DNA of 51,417 nucleotides from Lachnospiraceae bacterium (lineage in GTDB: Bacteria; Bacillota; Clostridia; Lachnospirales; Lachnospiraceae), in contig JAILRH010000247.1 of assembly GCA_024698345.1 (NCBI GenBank), positions 1 to 51,417 of the forward strand, given 5' to 3'. The notes below the pieces were generated by a model. That model did no database searches and was not told the origin of the DNA. It was given only the letters and a program-made list of their open reading frames with translations. The translations under genes were made by a program, and so were the position numbers. Positions 17,716 through 26,671 of this stretch are shown here, piece after piece; position 1 is the stretch's first letter, and every line of letters begins with the position of its first letter.

Positions 17716-18447
17716 TTAGCAATCAATAAGTGCAAGTGCCTCTGCATCACCAACGATTGTAACATCATTATGAAGCTGCAACACCGAAGCAGGTACCTTT
17801 GGAGTAACAGGTCCAAAGAAAGCTTCTTTTACAATCTGAGCCTTTCCTGCACCATTTACTACAACCACAATCTTCTTTGCCTGCATGATTGCTTTGATTC
17901 CCATTGTGTATGCTTCTTTTGGGACATCATCAATATTTTCAAAAAATCTGGAATTTGCTTCTACTGTACTCTGTGCAAGTTTTACACAGTGTGTTTCTTT
18001 TTCGAACGCCTCTCCAGGTTCATTAAAGCCTATATGACCATTATTTCCTAATCCTAACAACTGCAAATCAACTCCGCCACTATTTCTTATGATAGCATTG
18101 TAGTCTGCACATGCCTTTTCTGAATCCATCTCAAGTCCGTCAGGTACAAATGTTCTGCTCTTGTCGATGTTAATATGATCGAATAAGTTCTTATTCATAA
18201 AGTATCTGTAACTCTGATCGTTTTCAGGAGATAATCCTTTGTACTCATCAAGGTTGATTGATGTAACTTCTGAAAAATCAAGATCTCCTTTGTTGTACCA
18301 GTCTATCAGCTGTGCATATGTTCCAAGTGGTGTCGAACCTGTTGCAAGTCCCAACACACATTTTGGTTTCATGATAATTTGGGCAGAAATAATATTTGCA
18401 GCCATTCTGCTCATAGAATTGTAATCTTCTGCTTTAATGATTCGCAT
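17716..18447 (-). CDS. nagB: Glucosamine-6-phosphate deaminase
   Basis: Converts glucosamine-6-P to fructose-6-P and ammonia, linking amino sugars to glycolysis. The 243-residue length is normal. Phosphate-binding loop GLATGSTPLGTYAQL near 33, catalytic region TSINLDEYKGL near 63-73, active-site block LLGLGNNGHIGFNEPG near 130-145, and the THCVKLAQSTVEANSRFF segment. All intact. It follows the response-regulator gene by 102 bp on the same strand. Confidence 0.96.
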   Translation of the reverse strand: MRIIKAEDYNSMSRMAANIISAQIIMKPKCVLGLATGSTPLGTYAQLIDWYNKGDLDFSEVTSINLDEYKGLSPENDQSYRYFMNKNLFDHINIDKSRTFVPDGLEMDSEKACADYNAIIRNSGGVDLQLLGLGNNGHIGFNEPGEAFEKETHCVKLAQSTVEANSRFFENIDDVPKEAYTMGIKAIMQAKKIVVVVNGAGKAQIVKEAFFGPVTPKVPASVLQLHNDVTIVGDAEALALIDC

Positions 18448-18549
18448 TTTCTTATTCCTTTCTAATAATCCTTGCCCTTTTCAATCCTAACTCAATCAAT
18501 ATTTCTCTGTTTCAACTTAATATCCATTCACAATCTTTCAATTTTTTAA

Positions 18550-19383
18550 TTAATCTTCTTTTGCTCTGTAGTCTTTTGGTGATAACCCTACATGATTCTT
18601 GAAAATTCTTGAAAAATGTGTAACATCCTGGAATCCAATCTGCTCAGATATTTCCTGAACTTTGAGTGTGGATGTTTTGAGCAATTCTTTTGCTTTATCT
18701 ATTCTTATTACATTTATTATTTCGAAAAACCCCTTCCCCGTATATTGATTGAGCAGCTTGCTCAAATGCCAGTTACTGATGTAACACTGCTCAGCTACAT
18801 CCATAAGACTCATTTTACTAGCATAGTTATTACACATATACTTCAATGCAGTCTTGATCACATAGTAATTGGCATCAGTAAAATTGTAAGCTTCCTCATC
18901 AGACTCCGGTTTTGGTCTGTTTTCCGCAAATGCTTCATAGATATACTTTTCCACAGGATCATCCATATTCCAGAGGTCATCTTTACGATTCTCCCCCGTC
19001 TGACCCTTTTGCATCAAATTTTTTGTCATCGCATCAATCGCTTCTTCTATCTCGTCTATCTTGGATGGCTTCAACAAAAATCTTGTAACTCCAAGTTTTA
19101 TAGCCTGTTGAGCATACTCAAAATTTCTAAATCCTGTGAGGAGACAAACTTCAATATCCGGATATTCAGATTTGATAGCTGCAACCATAGCCAGACCATC
19201 CATATTAGTCATGGATATGTCTGAAAATAACATGTTAGGTTTTAATTCTCTTACAAGTTCCAGTCCTTCAAGACCGTTACTCGCTGTACCTGCGATATTG
19301 CAGTTCCAGTTTTCCCAATTAATACCTGTTTTTAATCCTTCTACGATGATTGGTTCATCATCAACAATAACAACTTTATACAT
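18550..19383 (-). CDS. YesN-type response regulator (receiver plus AraC HTH)
   Basis: Transcription activator of a two-component system, 277 residues. The receiver domain is at 1-120 with acidic pocket DDE (8-10), phospho-acceptor Asp55 in LFSDISMTN and Lys in FLLKPSK. A linker follows, then an AraC-type double helix-turn-helix at about 175-275 (LSKLLNQYTGKGFFEIINV and IGFQDVTHFSRIFKNHVG). Its likely partner is the YesM-type kinase at 23125-24945. The two are split by the ABC transporter genes rather than adjacent. Likely targets are the nearby sugar-uptake genes. Confidence 0.93.
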   Translation of the reverse strand: MYKVVIVDDEPIIVEGLKTGINWENWNCNIAGTASNGLEGLELVRELKPNMLFSDISMTNMDGLAMVAAIKSEYPDIEVCLLTGFRNFEYAQQAIKLGVTRFLLKPSKIDEIEEAIDAMTKNLMQKGQTGENRKDDLWNMDDPVEKYIYEAFAENRPKPESDEEAYNFTDANYYVIKTALKYMCNNYASKMSLMDVAEQCYISNWHLSKLLNQYTGKGFFEIINVIRIDKAKELLKTSTLKVQEISEQIGFQDVTHFSRIFKNHVGLSPKDYRAKED

Positions 19384-19432
19384 TTGCTTCTCCTTTGCTC
19401 ATGCGTTGCCTGTAGCCTTCAATAAGTCTTCA

Positions 19433-20308
19433 TTAACCCTTAACAGCTCCAACTACCATACCTTTAATAATGTACTTCTGCAAGCAGAGGTAAACAATAA
19501 TAACCGGTATTACGATAAGTGAAACTGAAGCCATCATCATACCATAGTTAGTACCTTCTCTTGATGAAATGTTATTAAGAAGAACTGTAATAGCATATTT
19601 GTCCGGAGTTCTCAGGAAGAACATCTGTGTGAACAAATCGTTATAACTCCAAAGGAATCCGAATATACCAACAGTTACAAATGAAGGTTTACTAAGTGGT
19701 AAGATAACCTTAAAGAAAATCTGGAAGATGTTACATCCTTCCATATATGCTGCTTCTTCCAATTCTACAGGCAATCCCTTTATATAACTCATTAACACTA
19801 TTATAGCAAATGATAAATTTCCTGCAATCTGTGGAAGAATAACTGCGATAAGTGTAAGTGCCAACTGCGCTGTAGGATTAGTTACTTTGTAGTTGTTTAC
19901 AAGTCCTAAATCTACCTGCAACTTGTACATTGGAATAATTGTTGAGTAGATTGGGAACATCATACCTGCATATAAGAGAGCTGTTAAAATTCCCTTACCA
20001 ACAAAATTGTATCTTGCAAGGATGTATGCTGCCATACCTGCAAACAAAATAACAAACAATGCAACTGAAGTTGAAATAATAATACTGTTTCTGTAAGCAC
20101 CTAAGATATCGTAATTTTCAAAAATCTTTGTGTAATTTTCAATTGAAAACAATTCTCCAAAAGGAAGTGAAAATGAGTTTTTCACGATTTCCTTCTTGTC
20201 CTTGAATGAATTCATAAATGACCATACAAGAGGGAATATTGTTGTCAATGACCAGAAAATAAGGAATGCATAAATAAATACCTGAGATATTTTAAACTTT
20301 TCTTTCAT
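19433..20308 (-). CDS. Carbohydrate ABC transporter permease (MalG type), system 1
   Basis: Inner permease subunit of a CUT1-family sugar importer, 291 residues. Six predicted helices. The ATPase-contact EAA loop is visible as GLPVELEEAAYMEGCNIFQIF followed by KVILPLSKPSF. It starts 13 bp after the MalF-type gene ends, so the two are translated from one transcript. The first helix and the long periplasmic loop are typical of MalG/AraQ-type subunits. No ABC ATPase gene is nearby; gut Firmicutes often use a shared MsmX/MsmK-type ATPase. Confidence 0.93.
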   Translation of the reverse strand: MKEKFKISQVFIYAFLIFWSLTTIFPLVWSFMNSFKDKKEIVKNSFSLPFGELFSIENYTKIFENYDILGAYRNSIIISTSVALFVILFAGMAAYILARYNFVGKGILTALLYAGMMFPIYSTIIPMYKLQVDLGLVNNYKVTNPTAQLALTLIAVILPQIAGNLSFAIIVLMSYIKGLPVELEEAAYMEGCNIFQIFFKVILPLSKPSFVTVGIFGFLWSYNDLFTQMFFLRTPDKYAITVLLNNISSREGTNYGMMMASVSLIVIPVIIVYLCLQKYIIKGMVVGAVKG

Positions 20309-20321
20309 TTTTTCCTCCCTC

Positions 20322-21236
20322 CTACATATCTAAATCATCATCTGTTTTAAACAATCTATTTACAACGGCTGAAAGTATAACTCCGAGAGCAACTATAAGA
20401 ATAGAAATTGCTGCTGAGTAACTTACATTTGCCTGCGATCTTTCGTACATATATGTACCGGTCAACCATGTTCCTGACATTCCCTTAGGGAACATTGTCC
20501 ATGGAAGGTCGAATACTTTGAGTGCACCTGTAACTGCAAGGATTACACAAGTGCTTATGCTGTTTTTAAGTAATGGAAGAGTGATATATTTTACACTCTG
20601 GAATTTTGTAGCTCCGTCAATTGAAGCTGCTTCATATAATTCTTCTGATATTCCGCTAATACCAGTGAGCAGGATTACGAAGTAGAAACCTACATACTGC
20701 CAGATAACCGGTGTCAACATTGTAAATATCGGAACCTGAGCTTTCCAGTCAAAGTTGTCATGAATAATGCCCAAGTGCATTAACAACTGGTTAATCATTC
20801 CACCATCATATAAGAATAAAAGGTTGAATAACAACCCTAAAGCTGTAGCAGATACAACGATTGGGAAGAAGAATACTACTCTGAAGAATCCTGCACCCTT
20901 CTTGATATTGCTAATTAATAAAGAAAGTAAAAGTGCAAGTCCTACCTGTCCTATCATTGTTGCTGCGATTGTAATTATTGTATTCTTAAGAGATATAAAA
21001 AGGTTAGATGTCGTATTGAACTTTCCGTCTTTCCAGATTTCTTCGAACATCTTTAAATAATTCTTGTAAACCGGATCTAAAAATCCTTTACTTGGTGTTC
21101 CTAGAAGTTTGATTTTCTGAAAACTGATTAAAATATTCTGAATAAATGGATAGTAAAGATATACTGCCATGAACAGAAATGCAGGAATCAGAAAAAATGC
21201 TATATATTTTTTACTTTTATAGATTTTTGCATCCAT
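20322..21236 (-). CDS. Carbohydrate ABC transporter permease (MalF type), system 1
   Basis: Partner permease of the CUT1 sugar importer, 304 residues with six helices. The EAA loop is GISEELYEAASIDGATKFQSV followed by KYITLPLLKNS. It is separated from the upstream solute-binding-protein gene by 227 bp containing four hairpins. The ribosome-binding site is GTGAGGCGG. Such spacers usually keep permease expression below that of the binding protein. Confidence 0.93.
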   Translation of the reverse strand: MDAKIYKSKKYIAFFLIPAFLFMAVYLYYPFIQNILISFQKIKLLGTPSKGFLDPVYKNYLKMFEEIWKDGKFNTTSNLFISLKNTIITIAATMIGQVGLALLLSLLISNIKKGAGFFRVVFFFPIVVSATALGLLFNLLFLYDGGMINQLLMHLGIIHDNFDWKAQVPIFTMLTPVIWQYVGFYFVILLTGISGISEELYEAASIDGATKFQSVKYITLPLLKNSISTCVILAVTGALKVFDLPWTMFPKGMSGTWLTGTYMYERSQANVSYSAAISILIVALGVILSAVVNRLFKTDDDLDM

Positions 21237-21275
21237 TTTGCCGCCTCACATCTTTCAATTTTTTTGCTGTTTTTG

Positions 21276-21440
21276 AGGAAAAATACCCCATTTTTCCTAT
21301 AATAATGGGGCTGCTGCTATGCAACAACCCCTATTATTTTGTATTGGATAACCTCATGTCTTTTCTTGAGTGACCCAGGAGAAATCAGAAAAACTGACGG
21401 GTCACTCAAAAGACTTTTCAAGTACGACGAGGTGTACTTG
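21276..21440 (-). promoter_or_regulatory. Four stacked hairpins between binding protein and permeases
   Basis: In minus-strand order after the stop at 21464 come four hairpins. CAAGTAC pairs with GTACTTG (21419-21440). TTGAGTGACCC pairs with GGGTCACTCAA (21366-21409). AATAATAGGGG pairs with CCCCATTATT (21301-21338). AGGAAAAAT pairs with ATTTTTCCT (21276-21298), then T-rich sequence. They probably act as mRNA 3'-end stabilisers and partial terminators. Confidence 0.75.
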
Positions 21441-21463
21441 CTAATTTAATTTATAAGTAAATA

Positions 21464-22780
21464 TTATCTATCTGCAACGATATCTAATACTTCCTTAACT
21501 GCATCTGAAGATGTCTTATCTTTCTTAACGATCTTAGCCATTTCTCCGAAGATTGGTGTTCTTTCGTCTGGTGTTAAGTTATCTTCAACTGCTCCTGCGA
21601 TTCCTGATGTTCCGGCACAGAATTTGATTGCGTCATTCTCAAGTGCTGTAAGTGTAGAAGCATCCACTGAACAACCTTTCTTTAATGCTGTTACAGATGT
21701 TCCTGCGAACTTAGAAACAACTTCATCGCTTGTCATATATTCAACAAAGTCAACAAGTGCTGCCTGTTTAGCTGCATCATCCCAACCCTTCTTTGTGATG
21801 AAGTATCCTGAAGAGATACCACCGATGATGTCTGTTGTCTTTCTGTCAGCCATACCAGGTACGTATGTTACTGTGTAGTTATCAATATCTGTTACAGCTT
21901 CTTTGATACCACCGATCTTCCAAGATCCGTCGATAAGGAATGCTGCCTTATCCTGTACGAAGTACTGGAATGTCTCTTCGTCTTTAGCTGTAAGTGTATT
22001 CTCTGGGAAAAATCCTTTTTCGTAGAGAGTTGTGATGTCATCAAGACCTGCTGCCCATGCCTTACCCTGCTCATCATCAGCTTTTCCTGGTAAAGCGTTG
22101 TGTGTAGCTACACTTCTATGGTTGAAGATTGTGTACTCGAACCAGTAGTGTGGTACTTCCTGAAGTGAAGCAGCGATTGGTGTGAATCCTTTATCTTTGA
22201 TTGTCTGACACATTGTAAGGAACTCTTCCCAAGTTGTCTCAGATGTTGGAACTTCAACTCCTGCTTTTTCAAGAACTTCTTTGTTTACAAATAAACCTTC
22301 CCAGTATCCGTTAACCGGTACTGAATACTTAACTCCGTCTGCTGGAGAAGCTGTAAGTAAATCATCTTTCATGTTTGATGCATATTCAGGATATTTTGCT
22401 CTGATTTCATCAATTGAAACAACTTTCTTCTGCTCAACGAAATCGTTTGAATCTACACCATTGAAGTAGAATAATACATCTGGTTCAGAACCTGTCTGGA
22501 AGTCTGTGATTACTCTTGTCTTAAATGTTTCGTCAGATGTTGCTGACTGATCATCAACTTTGTTTCCTGTTTTTTTCTCCCAAGCTGCAACTGCATCTTT
22601 GTAGTTCTGTGCATTTGAATCTTCACCTGCATATGTTGTAACTACTTTGATTGTTACGCCTTTGCTATCCTTGTTATCAGCTCCGCTATTTGAAGCTGTG
22701 TTGTCAGATGAGCCTGTACATCCAACTAATGATGTTGCTGCTAATGCACCAACAAGTCCTAATGCTAATGCTTTTCTCAT
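21464..22780 (-). CDS. Sugar-binding lipoprotein of ABC transporter, system 1
   Basis: Extracellular solute-binding protein of the CUT1 type, 438 residues. Lipoprotein signal peptide with lipobox LVGC (Cys21), then a Ser/Asn/Asp linker and a family-1 binding fold: KVVTTYAGED at the start, YSVPVNGYWEGLFVNKEVL, and a hinge region with DGSWKIGGIKEAV. Strong ribosome-binding site (GTAGGAGG). Substrate cannot be read from sequence. The neighbouring nagB, nagA, phosphohexomutase and GH94 phosphorylase point to a GlcNAc-containing oligosaccharide. Confidence 0.93.
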   Translation of the reverse strand: MRKALALGLVGALAATSLVGCTGSSDNTASNSGADNKDSKGVTIKVVTTYAGEDSNAQNYKDAVAAWEKKTGNKVDDQSATSDETFKTRVITDFQTGSEPDVLFYFNGVDSNDFVEQKKVVSIDEIRAKYPEYASNMKDDLLTASPADGVKYSVPVNGYWEGLFVNKEVLEKAGVEVPTSETTWEEFLTMCQTIKDKGFTPIAASLQEVPHYWFEYTIFNHRSVATHNALPGKADDEQGKAWAAGLDDITTLYEKGFFPENTLTAKDEETFQYFVQDKAAFLIDGSWKIGGIKEAVTDIDNYTVTYVPGMADRKTTDIIGGISSGYFITKKGWDDAAKQAALVDFVEYMTSDEVVSKFAGTSVTALKKGCSVDASTLTALENDAIKFCAGTSGIAGAVEDNLTPDERTPIFGEMAKIVKKDKTSSDAVKEVLDIVADR

Positions 22781-22878
22781 TTAGATTTCCTCCTACATTA
22801 CCTTCTAAATTTAGTTTGGCTTTTCTTTTTCATTTTTTTAATTTGCCGAACCTCTTATTTACAAGTACATTCTATGAC

Positions 22879-22917
22879 AAAAACACCAATAAGTGAATGA
22901 ATCTTATTGGTGTTTTT
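22879..22917. terminator. Terminator after histidine kinase
   Basis: Perfect 15-bp stem AAAAACACCAATAAG (22879-22893) and CTTATTGGTGTTTTT (22903-22917) with a 9-base loop. The stem ends in A and T runs on both strands. It lies between the kinase and the binding protein, so the latter probably has its own promoter. Confidence 0.88.
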
Positions 22918-23015
22918 AGCTAATTTTAATACTAATATTTTCAATTTTTCAGTTCATTTTTGTATTTTGTTGGTTTTTTTTAATTTTATTGGTTTTCGTG
23001 CCATAATCAGCAATA

Positions 23016-23082
23016 TTTTGACACTTATTTACCGACAATATTTACTGTTATTTTGGCTATCATTCACCGGTAATATTCTCTG
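23016..23082. repeat. Imperfect 32-bp direct repeat, candidate regulator sites
   Basis: Copies at 23016-23047 and 23051-23082 are offset by 35 bp and share TTTTG, ATT, ACCG, AATATT and CTG at the same positions. They lie about 235-300 bp upstream of the binding-protein start. Direct repeats of this kind are typical AraC-family sites, so they may bind the YesN-type regulator; this is inference. Confidence 0.45.
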
Positions 23083-23124
23083 ATAAATTTACTCCTTGAA
23101 GATTGAGTTTTACATACTTTAATG

Positions 23125-24945
23125 CTACACATTTCCAACTATCAACAATTCACTCACAACAGTTCCTTCTTTTGGACTGTAAATCGATAAACCACTCTTT
23201 TCTCCGTATGTCAGTTTCAGTCGAAGGTGAACATTTCTGATTCCTATATTGGTATGTTTTGTATCCGTAACACTCTCATCATTTAAAAGACTTTCAATCT
23301 TTGCCTTATTTGTTTCATCCAGATTTCCGTTGTTTTCCACCACAATATGAAGTCCTTTGTTATCCTTAAATATTCGCAGTTTTCCTTTTCTGTAACCGTG
23401 CAAATCGCCACCGTGATCAACACTGTTTTCAACTATAGGCTGAATGATAAGCCTTGGAATCTTTACATTAAGCAGATTTTCGTCTATCTCTTTTTCAAAT
23501 TGGAACTTTTCTCCAAAACGTTGCTTTATAATATACAAATATGCATCAACATAATTCAGTTCCTCAGTCAGAGATATTACTGATTCATTGTTTCTATTCA
23601 TGGTAGCTTCCATCATTACTCCTAAAGACTCAATCATGCCGCTAACATCATCGTTGCCTGCCATTCTTGCTTTCCAATTGATAATCTCAAGTGTATTATT
23701 CAGGAAGTGCGGATTAATCTGTGACTGCAATGCCTTCATATTGGCATCTCGTACTGCAATCTCCTCCGCATATATCTTGTTAAAGGATTCCTCAAGACTT
23801 ATAGACATGTGATTGAATGTATCAATAAGTCTTCCGAATTCCCTGTTCTTTGAAAATTGTGCAATCTTATAACCATATTGACCCTTTTCTATTCTTTCTG
23901 AAGCATACATCAAATCAGAAATAGGATTACTGATGTGAACGTAGAAATAATAGAATGTTGCAAACAATAGCGGAATGAGTAATATAAGAATAATAATATA
24001 TGCGTATATTACTGAATTTCTTTCATTCATAATTCCCACTTTGTCAAGGGTCTCAAGCATTACAATCTGATTATCTCCATAATTGATTACTGCATATGCA
24101 ATATTATAAGCTCTGTCATAATATGTACCGGTCTGATCCGTAATTTTGTTTTGACGATAAATATTATTGTAATAATCTGTCAAATCGGTATTAACACTCT
24201 CGTCATCCGACTTTGTCACCTGTATTCCGTCAGCAAATATGCAACCATCCTGATACCACACCGAATTCTTAAAACTTTCAAAAACATAGTCAATATTTAT
24301 CTCATTAACAAGTGTGGCAAAAGGATAATACTTGTTGGTAAGCAAATTTCTCACAAGATACAATCTTCCATCAGTAGGAACAAAACAATTTCCCGTATCC
24401 AATTTTTTTGCCACTTCCTCTATCTTTGGTTTTGAAACCAGTTTGAATGTTGCAATATTTGAATTATAACTTCCGTTTCCAAGAGAACTGACAATGTAAG
24501 GAATCTCCGTTGTCTGGTTTGATTCCATAAGAAGCACTGTGGCAGAGAACAATTCGCTATACCTGTATTCCGAATCAATATAATTGTTATAATAGTTCAG
24601 TTCTTCCAGAGAATATCCTCTGTCTCTATTGTGCATTTCCTCATAATTCTTTTTTAATACTCCATCATAAGATGCTTTCTTAGAGCTTTGGACTGCAGTG
24701 CTTATATTGAGCATACACATATCAAGACAACTCTCTAAGGATGTCCTTATTGTATCTTCTATCTGTTTTCTTGTTTTTGTTTCTGCAGAATAAAAAAGAA
24801 CGATAGATAGTGTAAGGTAAGGAATAAGCCAACATATCATAATCACTCTTATCATTCCGGATGTGAGGTCCGACTCTTTAATCACGCTCACATTCTTTAG
24901 CTTCGACATAATCTTTGTTTTCTTATTCTTTTTTACATTATCCAT
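23125..24945 (-). CDS. YesM-type sensor histidine kinase
   Basis: Membrane sensor kinase of 606 residues. Transmembrane helix 1 is at about 31-54, a large extracellular sensing region at about 55-305, and helix 2 at about 306-333 (YAYIIILILLIPLLFATFYY). A HAMP linker follows. The phospho-acceptor box is QSQINPHFLNNTLEIINW (near residue 411, His_kinase family). The ATP-binding domain has IQPIVENSVDHGG and TNIGIRNVHLRLKLTYG. The inferred partner is the response regulator at 18550-19383. The extracellular region may sense the transported sugar or its binding protein. Confidence 0.94.
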   Translation of the reverse strand: MDNVKKNKKTKIMSKLKNVSVIKESDLTSGMIRVIMICWLIPYLTLSIVLFYSAETKTRKQIEDTIRTSLESCLDMCMLNISTAVQSSKKASYDGVLKKNYEEMHNRDRGYSLEELNYYNNYIDSEYRYSELFSATVLLMESNQTTEIPYIVSSLGNGSYNSNIATFKLVSKPKIEEVAKKLDTGNCFVPTDGRLYLVRNLLTNKYYPFATLVNEINIDYVFESFKNSVWYQDGCIFADGIQVTKSDDESVNTDLTDYYNNIYRQNKITDQTGTYYDRAYNIAYAVINYGDNQIVMLETLDKVGIMNERNSVIYAYIIILILLIPLLFATFYYFYVHISNPISDLMYASERIEKGQYGYKIAQFSKNREFGRLIDTFNHMSISLEESFNKIYAEEIAVRDANMKALQSQINPHFLNNTLEIINWKARMAGNDDVSGMIESLGVMMEATMNRNNESVISLTEELNYVDAYLYIIKQRFGEKFQFEKEIDENLLNVKIPRLIIQPIVENSVDHGGDLHGYRKGKLRIFKDNKGLHIVVENNGNLDETNKAKIESLLNDESVTDTKHTNIGIRNVHLRLKLTYGEKSGLSIYSPKEGTVVSELLIVGNV

Positions 24946-25255
24946 CGTTCTTTCCCCTATTTCTTAATAAAGTATTATAATCTCGATCACTGTCATTTTG
25001 TTCTTTGGTCTTAAAACAAAACATCTCTATAAAGAATTTTAGGGTGTTATCACAAAAACATCAAGTACTTTTAATCTAAATATCTTAACCTTTCATTTTT
25101 CATTGTCTCAAACGGCAAAATCCGTTTTAAAACAAATTCCCTTTTGTCCGTATCTTTTCCCCAATACTGTTCTTTTAGTTCTAAATTGTACTTCTCCGTT
25201 ATTGTTTATATCAAATGCATTTGCTATAAAAGCCGCATTCCGATACTCTAATTGA
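24946..25255. other. Spacer upstream of histidine kinase
   Basis: A 310-bp AT-rich spacer without a protein gene. A consensus TATAAT on the minus strand (complement of 24974-24979) lies 28 bases before the kinase start, but no good -35 is at the right distance. A short hairpin AAACGG / CCGTTT (25110-25127) lies past the mutase stop; it lacks a T run, so it is only a weak terminator candidate. Confidence 0.45.
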
Positions 25256-26671
25256 TTACTTCAATCCAAGGAAGTCTTCAAAGATTTCACATACTTTGAC
25301 TGCATCTTCTTTTTCAGGCATTTCACAGAATACTCTGATAAGTGGCTCTGTTCCTGAGAATCTTCCGATTACCCAGCCGCCATTCTTGAAGTAAACCTTG
25401 CATCCATCCATATATGAAACTTTTTCAATTTCAAATGGAAGTTCAGGAAGCTTCTTTTCTTCCATGAGCATCTTGTTCATTTCAATCTTCTTCTGAGCAC
25501 TGAATTTGAAGTCTCTCTCTTCCATGTGGATGCTTCCGCATTCAGCTTCAATGTCTTTGTAAATCTCAGAAATCTTTCTTCCTGTAACGGCTATCATCTC
25601 GATAAGGAGCATTGCGGCATAAATACCGTCTTTTCCGTTGATGTGGCCTCTAACTGTAAGACCACCTGATGATTCTCCACCGATAACAGCGTCAACTTCT
25701 GTCATCTTAGCTGAAATGTGTTTGAATCCAACAGGAACTTCATAACACTTTTCACCAAACTTCTCAGCAACTTTGTCAAGCATATGAGTTGTAGCGACAT
25801 TTCTTACAACTGCTCCATGCCATCCCTTATACTTAACAAGGTAGTAATATAACAATACTAAAATATCATTTGGATGAAGGAATCTTCCTGTATCATCAAT
25901 AACACCGATTCTGTCGGCGTCTCCGTCTGTAGCAATACCTATATCAAACTTATAGTCAATAACTCTTGTGATAAGAGCTCTAAGTGTTGATGCAGAAGGT
26001 GAAGGAAGTTTTCCTCCAAAAAGTGTGTCATGTCTGTCATTAATTGTCTCAACGTCACATCTTGCTGTAAGAAGGAGTGTCTTTAACGGTATCTCTGAAA
26101 CACCGTACATAGGATCAAGTGCAACTCTCAAATTTGCATCTCTTATTGCCTGCATATTTACAGCGGCAATAATATTGTCAAGGTATCCGTTCAATGGATA
26201 AATCTCTTCGATAAGTCCTTTTGCAACAGCCTCATCATAATCCATTTCAGGAATCTCCTGACCTTCAATCTTAGCTGCGTAAGCCTCAATATCTTTTGTC
26301 TGAGTCTCATCAGCGTCTCTTCCGCCGTATGTAAATACCTTTATACCGTTATATATTGCAGGGTTATGGCTGGCTGTAACCATCATTCCGTATGGAAGTT
26401 CATTCTTTTCTACATAGAACATAATGAGTGGTGTAGGAGCTGATTTATTGACTAGATATGCTTTAATTCCCTCTGCAGCAAACACCTGTCCTGACCACTG
26501 CATAGCCTCTTTTGATAAGAATCTCTTATCATATCCCAAAATAATGCCTTTGTCTGTCTTTCCTTCGGCTTTCATCTTGTCGCACATTGCTTTTGCAAGA
26601 AGTTTAATGTTTGCCTTAGTAAATTCATCACCTATTACGGCTCTCCATCCGCCTGTACCAAAATTAATCAT
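25256..26671 (-). CDS. Phosphohexomutase (phosphoglucomutase/phosphomannomutase family)
   Basis: Alpha-D-phosphohexomutase of 471 residues. Catalytic serine in TASHNPAIYNG (Ser101), metal loop DGDADRIGVID, sugar-binding loop GGESSGGLT and phosphate-binding loop GRFSGTEPLIRVF. All four active-site loops are intact. Family members interconvert hexose-1-phosphates and hexose-6-phosphates (glucose, mannose or GlcNAc). Because it sits between a GH94 phosphorylase and nagB/nagA, I infer it turns the phosphorylase's sugar-1-phosphate into the 6-phosphate. The loop GESSGG is more like glucose mutases than GlmM-type enzymes, so use of GlcNAc-1-P is not certain. Confidence 0.93.
   Translation of the reverse strand: MINFGTGGWRAVIGDEFTKANIKLLAKAMCDKMKAEGKTDKGIILGYDKRFLSKEAMQWSGQVFAAEGIKAYLVNKSAPTPLIMFYVEKNELPYGMMVTASHNPAIYNGIKVFTYGGRDADETQTKDIEAYAAKIEGQEIPEMDYDEAVAKGLIEEIYPLNGYLDNIIAAVNMQAIRDANLRVALDPMYGVSEIPLKTLLLTARCDVETINDRHDTLFGGKLPSPSASTLRALITRVIDYKFDIGIATDGDADRIGVIDDTGRFLHPNDILVLLYYYLVKYKGWHGAVVRNVATTHMLDKVAEKFGEKCYEVPVGFKHISAKMTEVDAVIGGESSGGLTVRGHINGKDGIYAAMLLIEMIAVTGRKISEIYKDIEAECGSIHMEERDFKFSAQKKIEMNKMLMEEKKLPELPFEIEKVSYMDGCKVYFKNGGWVIGRFSGTEPLIRVFCEMPEKEDAVKVCEIFEDFLGLK

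Larger units (their letters stand above)
22781..23124. other. Control region upstream of binding protein 1
   Basis: A 344-bp spacer with no protein gene, lying between the histidine-kinase stop and the binding-protein start, both minus strand. It holds a strong bidirectional terminator (22879-22917) and an imperfect 32-bp direct repeat (23016-23082). I see no confident -35/-10 pair in the 22781-22878 stretch. Confidence 0.55.
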
